From assembly GCF_032854445.1 (NCBI RefSeq), contig NW_027018033.1, positions 1 through 64,000 of the forward strand: a stretch of 64,000 nucleotides of DNA, read 5' to 3'. How positions within the stretch are numbered: the first letter of the stretch is position 1; each line of letters starts with the position of its first letter. Under the pieces are notes generated by a model, which saw only the letters and a list, made by a program, of their open reading frames with translations, did not search any database and was not told the origin of the DNA. This DNA is from Liolophura sinensis (taxonomy: Eukaryota; Mollusca; Polyplacophora; Chitonida; Chitonidae). The translations under genes were made by a program, and so were the position numbers. Positions 1 to 9,062 of the stretch are shown in pieces.

Positions 1-272
1 AAATGGGCTTAGCCCAAAGATTTGACGTCTTCTGGGCTACCGAAGGGCACATAACTTATAGTCAAAAGTTGAATATAGTAATGACCAGTCGCGATTGTAC
101 AGAGTACAGTGTAAGCCGATTTCAATTAACAAAAAGACCAGGCAAAAATGCAAAAGTGGAAAAACTGTTCCAGTGCTGCTGGTAAGAGGCTAATCCGACG
201 TATTTTGTGACGAGAAATCGAATGGTGCAAACCGCGTTGCTCTCCGACCAATACGTTTGGCTGTAGTGACAA
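1..272. repeat. Partial satellite monomer m0 (3' part)
   Basis: This is the rear half of a monomer cut by the window start. It carries GGGCTTAGCCC and TGACGTC. It has an inserted A in GTGTAAGCCGA near 117 that other copies lack. Its rear variants (GGCAAAAATGC, ACGTTTGGCTGTAGTGAC) match the rear of the copy at 45289-45837. Confidence 0.9.
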
Positions 273-1376
273 TTGAATGGATCATTTATGTCATAATCAC
301 GTGCCCAGCAACGGCTCTTACTCCATGGAAACCAGGGAAATTTGCAATTTATCAACAGCTGCCGATGCCTGGCCCAATTCCGCATCTTTTGACACCTTAT
401 TCATGTGGGTCTGTGGTCAGTTGTACTTTTTACAGCAGACTGTATCAAGTACCTTGTGTTTTTTATGTACAAATGGTCTGGTCTTTCTACACATAGATAA
501 AGACATTGAGATTGTCTTGGAGTAAGAAGTAAGACAATTGCTGGGTGAGTTAAATGGGCTTAGCCCAAAGATTTGACGTCTTCTGGGCTACCGAAGGGCA
601 CATAACTTATAGTCAAAAGTTGAATATAGTAATGACCAGTCGCGATTGTACAGAGTACAGTGTAGCCGATTTCAATTAACAAAAAAGACCAGGTAAAAAT
701 GCAAAAGTGGAAAAAACTGTTCCAGTGCTGCTGGTAGAGGCTAATCCGACGTATTTTGTGACGAGAAATCGAATGGTGCAAACCGCGTTGCTCTCCGACC
801 AATACTTTTGCCTGTAGCGACAATTGAATGATTATTTATGTCATAATCACGTGCCCAGCAACGGCTCTTACTCCATGGAAACCAGGGAAATTTGCAATTT
901 TTTCAACAAGCTGCCGATGCCTGGCCCAATTCCTCATCTTTTGGCACCTTATAATTGTGGGTCAGTGTTTAGTTGTACTTTTTTACAGCAGACTGTTTCA
1001 AGTACCTTGTGTTTTTCACGTACAAAATGGTGTGGTTTTTCTACACGTAGATAAAGACATTGAGATTGTCTTGGACTTGAAGTAAGACAATTGCTGGGTG
1101 AGTTAAATGGGCTTAGCCCAAAGATTTCAGGTCTTCTGGGCTACCGAGGGCACATAACTTATAGTCAAAAAGTTGAATATAGTAATGACCAGTCGCGATT
1201 GTACAGAGTACAGTGTAGCCAATTTCAATTAACAAAAAGACCAGGCAAAATGCAAAAGTGGAAAAAACTGTTTCAGTGCTGCTGGTAAGAGGCTAATCCG
1301 ACGTATTTTGTGACGACAAATCGAATGGTGCAATCCGCGTTGCTCTCCGACCAATACGTTTGGCTGTAGCGGACAA
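273..1376. repeat. Satellite monomers m1 (type D') and m2 (type E), indel-rich
   Basis: Starts are 273 and 824. Monomer m1 has TTTATCAAC, TTTTTTATGTAC, GGTCTGGTC and CTTGGAGTAAG and ends with TGACGTC. It is nearly the same as the copy at 45838-46386. Monomer m2 is type E and has lost one base in GGACTTGAAG. Lengths are 551 and 553 bp because of several homopolymer gains and losses, for example six A at about 712, extra T at about 900 and 978, and CAAAATGG at about 1025. The indels may be consensus errors rather than real variants. Confidence 0.85.
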
Positions 1377-3021
1377 TTGAATGATCATTTATGTCATAAT
1401 CACGTGCCCAGCAACGGCTCTTACTCCATGGAAACCAGGGAAATTTGCAATTTTTCAACAGCTGCCGATGCCTGGCTCAATTCCGCATCTTTTGGCACCT
1501 TACTGAAGTGAGTCAGTGTTCAGTTGTACTTTTTACAGCAGACTGTTTCAAGTACCTTGTGTTTTTCATGTACAAATGGTGTGGTTTTTCTACACGTAGA
1601 TAAAGACATTGAGATTGTCTTGCACTTAGAAGTAAGGCAATTGCTGGGTGAGTTAAATGGGCTTAGCCCAAAGATTCAGGTCTTCTGGGCTACCGAAGGG
1701 CACATAACTTATCGTCAAAAGTTGAATATAGTAATGACCAGTCGCGATTGTACAGAGTACAGTGTAGCCGATTTCAATTAACAAAAAGACAGGCAAAATG
1801 CAAAAGTGGAAAAAACTGTTCCAGTGCTGCTGGTAAGAGGCTAATCCGACGTATTTTGTGACGAGAAATCGAATGGTGCAAACCGCGTTGCTCTCCGACC
1901 AATACTTTTGGCTGTAGTGACAATTGAATGATCATTTATGTCATAATCACGTGCCCCAGCAACGGCTCTTACTCCATGGAAACCAGGGAAATTTGCAATT
2001 TTCAACAGCTGCCGATGCCTGTCTCAATTCCGCATCTTTTGGCACCTTACTGAAGTGAGTCAGTGTTCAGTTGTACTTTTTACAGCAGACTGTATCAAGT
2101 ACCTTGTGTTTTTCACGTACAAATGGTGTGGTTTTTCTACACGTAGATAAAGACATTGAGATTGTCTTGGACTTAGAAGTAAGACAATTGCTGGGTGAGT
2201 TAAATGGGCTTGGCCCCAAGATTTCAGGTCTTCTGGGCTACCGAAGGGCACATAACTTATAGTCAAAAGTTGAATATAGTAATGACCAGTCGCGATTGTA
2301 CAGAGTACAGTGTAGCCGATTTCAATTAACAAAAAGACCAGGCAAAAATGCAAAAGTGGAAAAACTGTTCCAGTGCTGCTGGTAAGAGGCTAATCCGACG
2401 TATTTTGTGACGAGAAATCGAATGGTGCAATCCGCGTTGCTCTCCGACCAATACGTTTGGCTGTAGCGACAATTGAATGATCATTTATGTCATAATCACG
2501 TGCCCAGCAACGGCTCTTACTCCATGGAAACCAGGGAAATTTGCAATTTTTCAACAGCTGCCGATGCCTGTCTCAATTCCGCATCTTTTGGCACCTTACT
2601 GAAGTGAGTCAGTGTTCAGTTGTACTTTTTACAGCAGACTGTATTAAGTACCTTGTGTTTTTCATGTACAAATGGTGTGGTTTTTCTACACGTAGATAAA
2701 GACATTGAGATTGTCTTGGACTTAGAAGTAAGGCAATTGCTGGGTGAGTTAAATGGGCTTAGCCCAAAGATTTCAGGTCTTCTGGGCTACCGAAGGGCAC
2801 ATAACTTATAGTCAAAAGTTGAATATAGTAATGACCAGTCGCGATTGTACAGAGTACAGTGTAGCCGATTTCAATTAACAAAAAGACCAGGTAAAAATGC
2901 AAAAGTGGAAAAATTGTTCCAGTGCTGCTGGTAAGAGGCTAATCCGACGTATTTTGTGACGAGAAATCGAATGGTGCAAACCGCGTTGCTCTCCGACCAA
3001 TACTTTTGGCTGTAGCGACAA
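1377..3021. repeat. P-Q-R triplet of type A monomers (m3-m5)
   Basis: Starts are 1377, 1924 and 2473. P (m3) has CTGTTTCAAG, CATGTAC and CTTGCACTTAG. Q (m4) has CCTGTCTCAATT, CACGTAC and GGGCTTGG. R (m5) has CCTGTCTCAATT, CTGTATTAAG, CATGTAC and AAGGCAATTG. The same order recurs at 3571-5219 and 20583-22229, and Q-R alone at 11808-12905 and 14545-15642. The triplet is therefore a higher-order unit of about 1.65 kb. P and Q carry several single-base indels. Confidence 0.75.
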
Positions 3022-5219
3022 TTGCATGATTTTTTATGTCATAATCACGTGCCCAGCAACGGCTCTTACTCCATGGAAACAAGGGAAATTTGCAATTTTT
3101 TCAACAGCTGCCGATGCCTGGCTCAATTCCGCATCTTTTGGCACCTTACTGAAGTGGGTCAGTGTTCAGTTGTACTTTTTACAGCAGACTGTATCAAGTA
3201 CTTTGTGTTTTTCACGTACAAATGGTGTTGTTTTTCTACACGTAGATAAAGACATTGAGATTGTCTTGGACTTGAAGTAAGACAATTGCTGGGTGAGTTA
3301 AATGGGCTTAGCCCAAAGATTTCAGGTCTTCTGGGCTACCGAAGGGCACATAACTTATAGTCAAAAGTTGAATATAGTAATGACCAGTCGCGATTGTACA
3401 GAGTACAGTGTAGCCGATTTCAATTAACAAAAAGACCAGGCAAAAATGCAAAAGTGGAAAAACTGTTCCAGTGCTGCTGGTAAGAGGCTAATCCGACGTA
3501 TTTTGTGACGACAAATCGAATGGTGCAATCCGCGTTGCTCTCCGACCAATACGTTTGGCTGTAGCGACAATTGAATGATCATTTATGTCATAATCACGTG
3601 CCCAGCAACGGCTCTTACTCCATGGAAACCAGGGAAATTTGCAATTTTTCAACAGCTGCCGATGCCTGGCTCAATTCCGCATCTTTTGGCACCTTACTGA
3701 AGTGAGTCAGTGTTCAGTTGTACTTTTTACAGCAGACTGTTTCAAGTACCTTGTGTTTTTCATGTACAAATGGTGTGGTTTTTCTACACGTAGATAAAGA
3801 CATTGAGATTGTCTTGCACTTAGAAGTAAGGCAATTGCTGGGTGAGTTAAATGGGCTTAGCCCAAAGATTTCAGGTCTTCTGGGCTACCGAAGGGCACAT
3901 AACTTATCGTCAAAAGTTGAATATAGTAATGACCAGTCGCGATTGTACAGAGTACAGTGTAGCCGATTTCAATTAACAAAAAGACCAGGCAAAAATGCAA
4001 AAGTGGAAAAACTGTTCCAGTGCTGCTGGTAAGAGGCTAATCCGACGTATTTTGTGACGAGAAATCGAATGGTGCAAACCGCGTTGCTCTCCGACCAATA
4101 CTTTTGGCTGTAGTGACAATTGAATGATCATTTATGTCATAATCACGTGCCCAGCAACGGCTCTTACTCCATGGAAACCAGGGAAATTTGCAATTTTTCA
4201 ACAGCTGCCGATGCCTGTCTCAATTCCGCATCTTTTGGCACCTTACTGAAGTGAGTCAGTGTTCAGTTGTACTTTTTACAGCAGACTGTATCAAGTACCT
4301 TGTGTTTTTCACGTACAAATGGTGTGGTTTTTCTACACGTAGATAAAGACATTGAGATTGTCTTGGACTTAGAAGTAAGACAATTGCTGGGTGAGTTAAA
4401 TGGGCTTGGCCCAAAGATTTCAGGTCTTCTGGGCTACCGAAGGGCACATAACTTATAGTCAAAAGTTGAATATAGTAATGACCAGTCGCGATTGTACAGA
4501 GTACAGTGTAGCCGATTTCAATTAACAAAAAGACCAGGCAAAAATGCAAAAGTGGAAAAAACTGTTCCAGTGCTGCTGGTAAGAGGCTAATCCGACGTAT
4601 TTTGTGACGAGAAATCGAATGGTGCAATCCGCGTTGCTCTCCGACCAATACGTTTGGCTGTAGCGACAATTGAATGATCATTTATGTCATAATCACGTGC
4701 CCAGCAACGGCTCTTACTCCATGCAAACCAGGGAAATTGGCAATTTTTTCAACAGCTGCCGATGCCTGTCTCAATTCCGCATCTTTTGGCACCTTACTGA
4801 AGTGAGTCAGTGTTCAGTTGTACTTTTTACAGCAGACTGTATTAAGTACCTTGTGTTTTTCATGTACAAATGGTGTGGTTTTTCTACACGTAGATAAAGA
4901 CATTGAGAATGTCTTGGACTTAGAAGTAAGACAATTGCTGGGTGAGTTAAATGGGCTTGGCCCAAAGATTTCAGGTCTTCTGGGCTACCGAAGGGCACAT
5001 AACTTATAGTCAAAAGTTGAATATAGTAATGACCAGTCGCGATTGTACAGAGTACAGTGTAGCCGATTTCAATTAACAAAAAGACCAGGCAAAAATGCAA
5101 AAGTGCGAAAACTGTTCCAGTGCTGCTGGTAAGAGGCTAATCCGACGTATTTTGTGACGAGAAATCGAATGGTGCAAACCGCGTTGCTCTCCGACCAATA
5201 CTTTTGGCTGTAGTGACAA
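3022..5219. repeat. B-P-Q-R' block (m6-m9)
   Basis: Starts are 3022, 3571, 4120 and 4670. Monomer m6 is type B with TACTTTG and a one-base deletion giving GGACTTGAAG near 3269. Monomers m7 and m8 repeat P and Q. Monomer m9 joins an R-like front (TTGGCAATTT, TATTAAG) to a rear with GAGAATGTC and GGGCTTGGCCC. In the related block at 20035-22778 these two halves lie in two separate neighbouring monomers, so m9 looks like a crossover product. Confidence 0.75.
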
Positions 5220-5768
5220 TTGAATGATCATTTATGTCATAATCACGTGCCCAGCAACGGCTCTTACTCCATGGAAACCAGGGAAATTGGCAATTTTTCA
5301 ACAGCTGCCGATGCCTGGCCCGATTCCGCATCTTTTGGCACCTTATTCATGTGGGTCTGTGGTCAGTTGTACTTTTTACAGCAGACTGTATCAAGTACTT
5401 TGTGTTTTTTATGTACAAATGGTGTTGTTTTTCTACACATAGATAAAGACATTGAGATTGTCTTGGACTAAGAAGTAAGACAATTGCTGGGTGAGTTAAA
5501 TGGGCTTAGCCCAAAGATTTGACGTCTTCTGGGCTACCGAAGGGCACATAACTTATAGTCAAAAGTTGAATATAGTAATGACCAGTCGCGATTGTACAGA
5601 GTACAGTGTAGCCGATTTCAATTAACAAAAAGACCAGGTAAAAATGCAAAAGTGGAAAAATTGTTCCAGTGCTGCTGGTAAGAGGCTAATCCGACGTATT
5701 TTGTGACGAGAAATCGAATGGTGCAAACCGCGTTGCTCTCTGACCAATACTTTTGGCTGTAGCGACAA

Positions 5769-6317
5769 TTGCATGATTATTTATGTCATAATCACGTGCC
5801 CAGCAACGGCTCTTACTCCATGGAAACAAGGGAAATTTGCAACTTTTCAACAGCTGCCGATGCCTGGCTCAATTCCGCATCTTTTGGCACCTTACTGAAG
5901 TTGGTCAGTGTTCAGTTGTACTTTTTACAGCAGACTGTATCAAGTACCTTGTGTTTTTCACGTACAAATGGTGTTGTTTTTCTACACGTAGATAAAGACA
6001 TTGAGATTGTCTTGGACTTAGAAGTAAGACAATTGCTGGGTGAGTTAAATGGGCTTAGCCCAAAGATTTCAGGTCTTCTGGGCTACCGAAGGGCACATAA
6101 CTTATAGTCAAAAGTTGAATATAGTAATGACCAGTCGCGATTGTACAGAGTACAGTGTAGCCGATTTCAATTAACAAAAAGACCAGGCAAAAATGCAAAA
6201 GTGCGAAAACTGTTCCAGTGCTGCTGGTAAGAGGCTAATCCGACGTATTTTGTGACGAGAAATCGAATGGTGCAATCCGCGTTGCTCTCCGACCAATACG
6301 TTTGGCTGTAGCGACAA
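5769..6317. repeat. Hybrid monomer m11: type C front, type B rear
   Basis: The front carries the type C marker GAAGTTGGTCAG and TACCTTG. The rear carries GGGCTTAGCCC, CAATCCGCG and ACGTTTGGCTGTAGCGAC, which mark the rear of type B monomers such as 7966-8514. Ordinary C monomers (7417, 9612) end with GGGCTTGGCCC and CAAACCGCG, or with CAATCTGCG just upstream. The switch lies between about 5905 and 6055. This is what unequal crossing-over between adjacent C and B monomers would leave. Confidence 0.7.
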
Positions 6318-6320
6318 TTG

Positions 6321-6330
6321 AATGATCATT
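6321..6330. other. Palindrome AATGATCATT at the monomer start (representative copy)
   Basis: A perfect 10-bp palindrome at offset 4-13 of the monomer. It is present in most copies and lost in those starting CATGATTATTT or CATGATTTTTT (types C and B of the left domain and slot 7). A protein-binding role is possible but not shown. Confidence 0.5.
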
Positions 6331-6341
6331 TATGTCATAAT

Positions 6342-6347
6342 CACGTG
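6342..6347. other. E-box/G-box CACGTG (representative copy)
   Basis: CACGTG at offset 25-30 occurs in almost every monomer. It changes to CACATG in the copies at 51324, 54618 and 59560 (slot 5). The hexamer is the core site of bHLH or bZIP factors in many eukaryotes. In a satellite the match may be chance. Confidence 0.4.
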
Positions 6348-6589
6348 CCCAGCAACGGCTCTTACTCCATGGAAACCAGGGAAATTTGCAATTTTTCAAC
6401 AGCTGCCGATGCCTGGCTCAATTCCGCATCTTTTGGCACCTTATTCATGTGGGTCTGTGGTCAGTTGTACTTTTTACAGCAGACTGTATCAAGTACCTTG
6501 TGTTTTTCACGTACAAATGGTGTTGTTTTTCTACACGTAGATAAAGACATTGAGATTGTCTTGGACTTAGAAGTAAGACAATTGCTGGG
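6348..6589. other. Widely spaced 8-bp inverted repeat, CCCAGCAA and TTGCTGGG
   Basis: CCCAGCAA at 6348-6355 and its exact reverse complement TTGCTGGG at 6582-6589 occur once each per monomer, 226 bp apart. Both arms are conserved in nearly all copies. They could pair in a transcript or single strand. The length is short enough to be chance. Confidence 0.4.
6530..6541. other. Interrupted palindrome TCTACACGTAGA
   Basis: Five-base arms (TCTAC and GTAGA) flank a central AC, at about offset 213. Most copies have it. The D' copies with CTACACATAG lose it. Confidence 0.45.
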
Positions 6590-6780
6590 TGAGTTAAATG
6601 GGCTTGGCCCAAAGATTTCAGGTCTTCTGGGCTACCGAAGGGCACATAACTTATAGTCAAAAGTTGAATATAGTAATGACCAGTCGCGATTGTACAGAGT
6701 ACAGTGTAGCCGATTTCAATTAACAAAAAGACCAGGCAAAAATGCAAAAGTGGAAAAACTGTTCCAGTGCTGCTGGTAAG
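6573..6780 (+). other. Consensus-like 5' splice-site motifs in each monomer
   Basis: On the + strand each copy has GAA/GTAAGA at 6573, TGG/GTGAGT at 6589 and CTG/GTAAGAG at 6776 (representative coordinates). All fit the eukaryotic donor consensus well. No matching exon structure is visible. They matter only if the array is transcribed. Confidence 0.25.
6749..6762. other. Hypervariable short window near monomer offset 432-445
   Basis: The stretch after ATGCAAAAG takes many forms: TGGAAAAACTG, TGGAAAAATTG, TGCGAAAACTG, TAGAAAAACTG, TGTAAAAATTG (9497), TGGATAAACTG (53403), TGGAAAAACCAG (52311, 55605, 60548), and CTAAAGTGG, CTAAAATGG or CTAAGATGG. Flanking bases are almost invariant. The forms follow the higher-order slots, so they are useful markers. 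Confidence 0.55.
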
Positions 6781-7148
6781 AGGCTAATCCGACGTATTTT
6801 GTGACGAGAAATCGAATGGTGCAAACCGCGTTGCTCTCTGACCAATACTTTTGGCTGTAGTGACAATTGAATGATCATTTATGTCATAATCACGTGCCCA
6901 GCAACGGCTCTTACTCCATGGAAACAAGGGAAATTGGCAATTTTTTCAACAGCTGCCGATACCTGGCCCGATTCCGCATCTTTTGGCACCTTATTCATGT
7001 GGGTCTGTGGTCAGTTGTACTTTTTACAGCAGACTGTATCAAGTACTTTGTGTTTTTTATGTACAAATGGTCTGGTTTTTCTACACATAGATAAAGACAT
7101 TGAGATTGTCTTGGACTAAGAAGTAAGACAATTGCTGGGTGAGTTAAA

Positions 7149-7161
7149 TGGGCTTAGCCCA
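7149..7161. other. Interrupted palindrome TGGGCTTAGCCCA
   Basis: Six-base arms surround a single T at about offset 283. Three states exist in the array: GGGCTTAGCCC (arms intact), GGGCTTGGCCC (arms reduced to four in the core) and GGGCTTAACCC (disrupted, mainly slot 5). A second TGGGCT follows 23 bp downstream in TTCTGGGCTACC, so AGCCCA has two possible pairing partners. Confidence 0.5.
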
Positions 7162-7167
7162 AAGATT

Positions 7168-7175
7168 TGACGTCT
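7168..7175. other. CRE-like TGACGTCT motif, present in a subset of monomers
   Basis: At offset about 302 some copies read TTTGACGTCTTC and the rest TTTCAGGTCTTC. TGACGTCT matches seven of eight bases of the palindromic CRE/ATF site TGACGTCA. By my reading it is in 35 of 117 copies. In all but one (15643-16191) it accompanies GGGCTTAGCCC or GGGCTTAACCC, never GGGCTTGGCCC. Binding is not shown. Confidence 0.5.
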
Positions 7176-9062
7176 TCTGGGCTACCGAAGGGCACATAAC
7201 TTATAGTCAAAAGTTGAATATAGTAATGACCAGTCGCGATTGTACAGAGTACAGTGTAGCCGATTTCAATTAACAAAAAGACCAGGTAAAAATGCAAAAG
7301 TGGAAAAATTGTTCCAGTGCTGCTGGTAAGAGGCTAATCCGACGTATTTTGTGACGAGAAATCGAATGGTGCAATCTGCGTTGCTCTCTGACCAATACTT
7401 TTGGCTGTAGCGACAATTGCATGATTATTTATGTCATAATCACGTGCCCAGCAACGGCTGTTACTCCATGGAAACAAGGGAAATTTGCAATTTTTCAACA
7501 GCTGCCGATGCCTGGCTCAATTCCGCATCTTTTGGCACCTTACTGAAGTTGGTCAGTGTTCAGTTGTACTTTTTACAGCAGACTGTATCAAGTACCTTGT
7601 GTTTTTCACGTACAAATGGTGTTGTTTTTCTACACGTAGATAAAGACATTGAGATTGTCTTGGACTTAGAAGTAAGACAATTGCTGGGTGAGTTAAATGG
7701 GCTTGGCCCAAAGATTTCAGGTCTTCTGGGCTACCGAAGGGCACATAACTTATAGTCAAAAGTTGAATATAGTAATGACCAGTCGCGATTGTACAGAGTA
7801 CAGTGTAGCCGATTTCAATTAACAAAAAGACCAGGCAAAAATGCAAAAGTGGAAAAACTGTTCCAGTGCTGCTGGTAAGAGGCTAATCCGACGTATTTTG
7901 TGACGAGAAATCGAATGGTGCAAACCGCGTTGCTCTCTGACTAATACTTTTGGCTGTAGCGACAATTGCATGATTTTTTATGTCATAATCACGTGCCCAG
8001 CAACGGCTCTTACTCCATGGAAACAAGGGAAATTTGCAATTTTTCAACAGCTGCCGATGCCTGGCTCAATTCCGCATCTTTTGGCACCTTACTGAAGTGG
8101 GTCAGTGTTCAGTTGTACTTTTTACAGCAGACTGTATCAAGTACTTTGTGTTTTTCACGTACAAATGGTGTTGTTTTTCTACACGTAGATAAAGACATTG
8201 AGATTGTCTTGGACTTAGAAGTAAGACAATTGCTGGGTGAGTTAAATGGGCTTAGCCCAAAGATTTCAGGTCTTCTGGGCTACCGAAGGGCACATAACTT
8301 ATAGTCAAAAGTTGAATATAGTAATGACCAGTCGCGATTGTACAGAGTACAGTGTAGCCGATTTCAATTAACAAAAAGACCAGGCAAAAATGCAAAAGTG
8401 GAAAAACTGTTCCAGTGCTGCTGGTAAGAGGCTAATCCGACGTATTTTGTGACGAGAAATCGAATGGTGCAATCCGCGTTGCTCTCCGACCAATACGTTT
8501 GGCTGTAGCGACAATTGAATGATCATTTATGTCATAATCACGTGCCCGGCAACGGCTCTTACTCCATGGAAACCAGGGAAATTTGCAATTTTTCAACAGC
8601 TGCCGATGCCTGGCTCAATTCCGCATCTTTTGGCACCTTATTCATGTGGGTCTGTGGTCAGTTGTACTTTTTACAGCAGACTGTATCAAGTACCTTGTGT
8701 TTTTCACGTACAAATGGTGTTGTTTTTCTACACGTAGATAAAGACATTGAGATTGTCTTGGACTTAGAAGTAAGACAATTGCTGGGTGAGTTAAATGGGC
8801 TTGGCCCAAAGATTTCAGGTCTTCTGGGCTACCGAAGGGCACATAACTTATAGTCAAAAGTTGAATATAGTAATGACCAGTCGCGATTGTACAGAGTACA
8901 GTGTAGCCGATTTCAATTAACAAAAGACCAGGTAAAAATGCAAAAGTGGAAAAATTGTTCCAGTGCTGCTGGTAAGAGGCTAATCCGACGTATTTTGTGA
9001 CGAGAAATCGAATGGTGCAAACCGCGTTGCTCTCTGACCAATACTTTTGGCTGTAGTGACAA

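Larger units (their letters stand above)
5220..6866. repeat. Shortened 3-monomer version of the D'-C-B-D unit (m10-m12)
   Basis: Starts are 5220, 5769 and 6318. The order is D' (TTGGCAATTT, GGCCCGATTCC, TTTTTATGTAC, CTTGGACTAAG, TGACGTC), then a C/B hybrid, then D (GTTGTTTTTC, GGGCTTGGCCC). Compared with the full 4-monomer unit that follows, one monomer is missing at the C/B position. Confidence 0.75.
6867..9062. repeat. Complete 4-monomer higher-order unit D'-C-B-D (m13-m16)
   Basis: Starts are 6867, 7417, 7966 and 8515, total 2196 bp (4 x 549). Types in order are D' (GATACCTGGCCCGATT, TACTTTG, TTTATGTAC, GGTCTGG, TGACGTC), C (CATGATTATTT start, GAAGTTGG), B (CATGATTTTTT start, GAAGTGGG, TACTTTG) and D (TTCATGTGGG, GTTGTTTTTC). 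The last monomer has lost an A in AACAAAAGACC near 8930. Confidence 0.8.

Noticed and set aside
6627-6643. CENP-B box on the - strand around CTTCGGTAG
   Set aside because: Only TTCG matches. The required A and CGGG positions are absent.
6318-6656. Family of 112-codon + strand frames repeated in many copies
   Set aside because: They start at a TTG, are repeated only because the monomer is, and are broken by indels in several copies. There is no family resemblance and no gene context.
6807-6816. Possible Pol III B box in AAATCGAATGG
   Set aside because: Matches only the core TCGA of the GGTTCGANNCC consensus, there is no A box at a suitable distance, and T runs would end transcription at several points.
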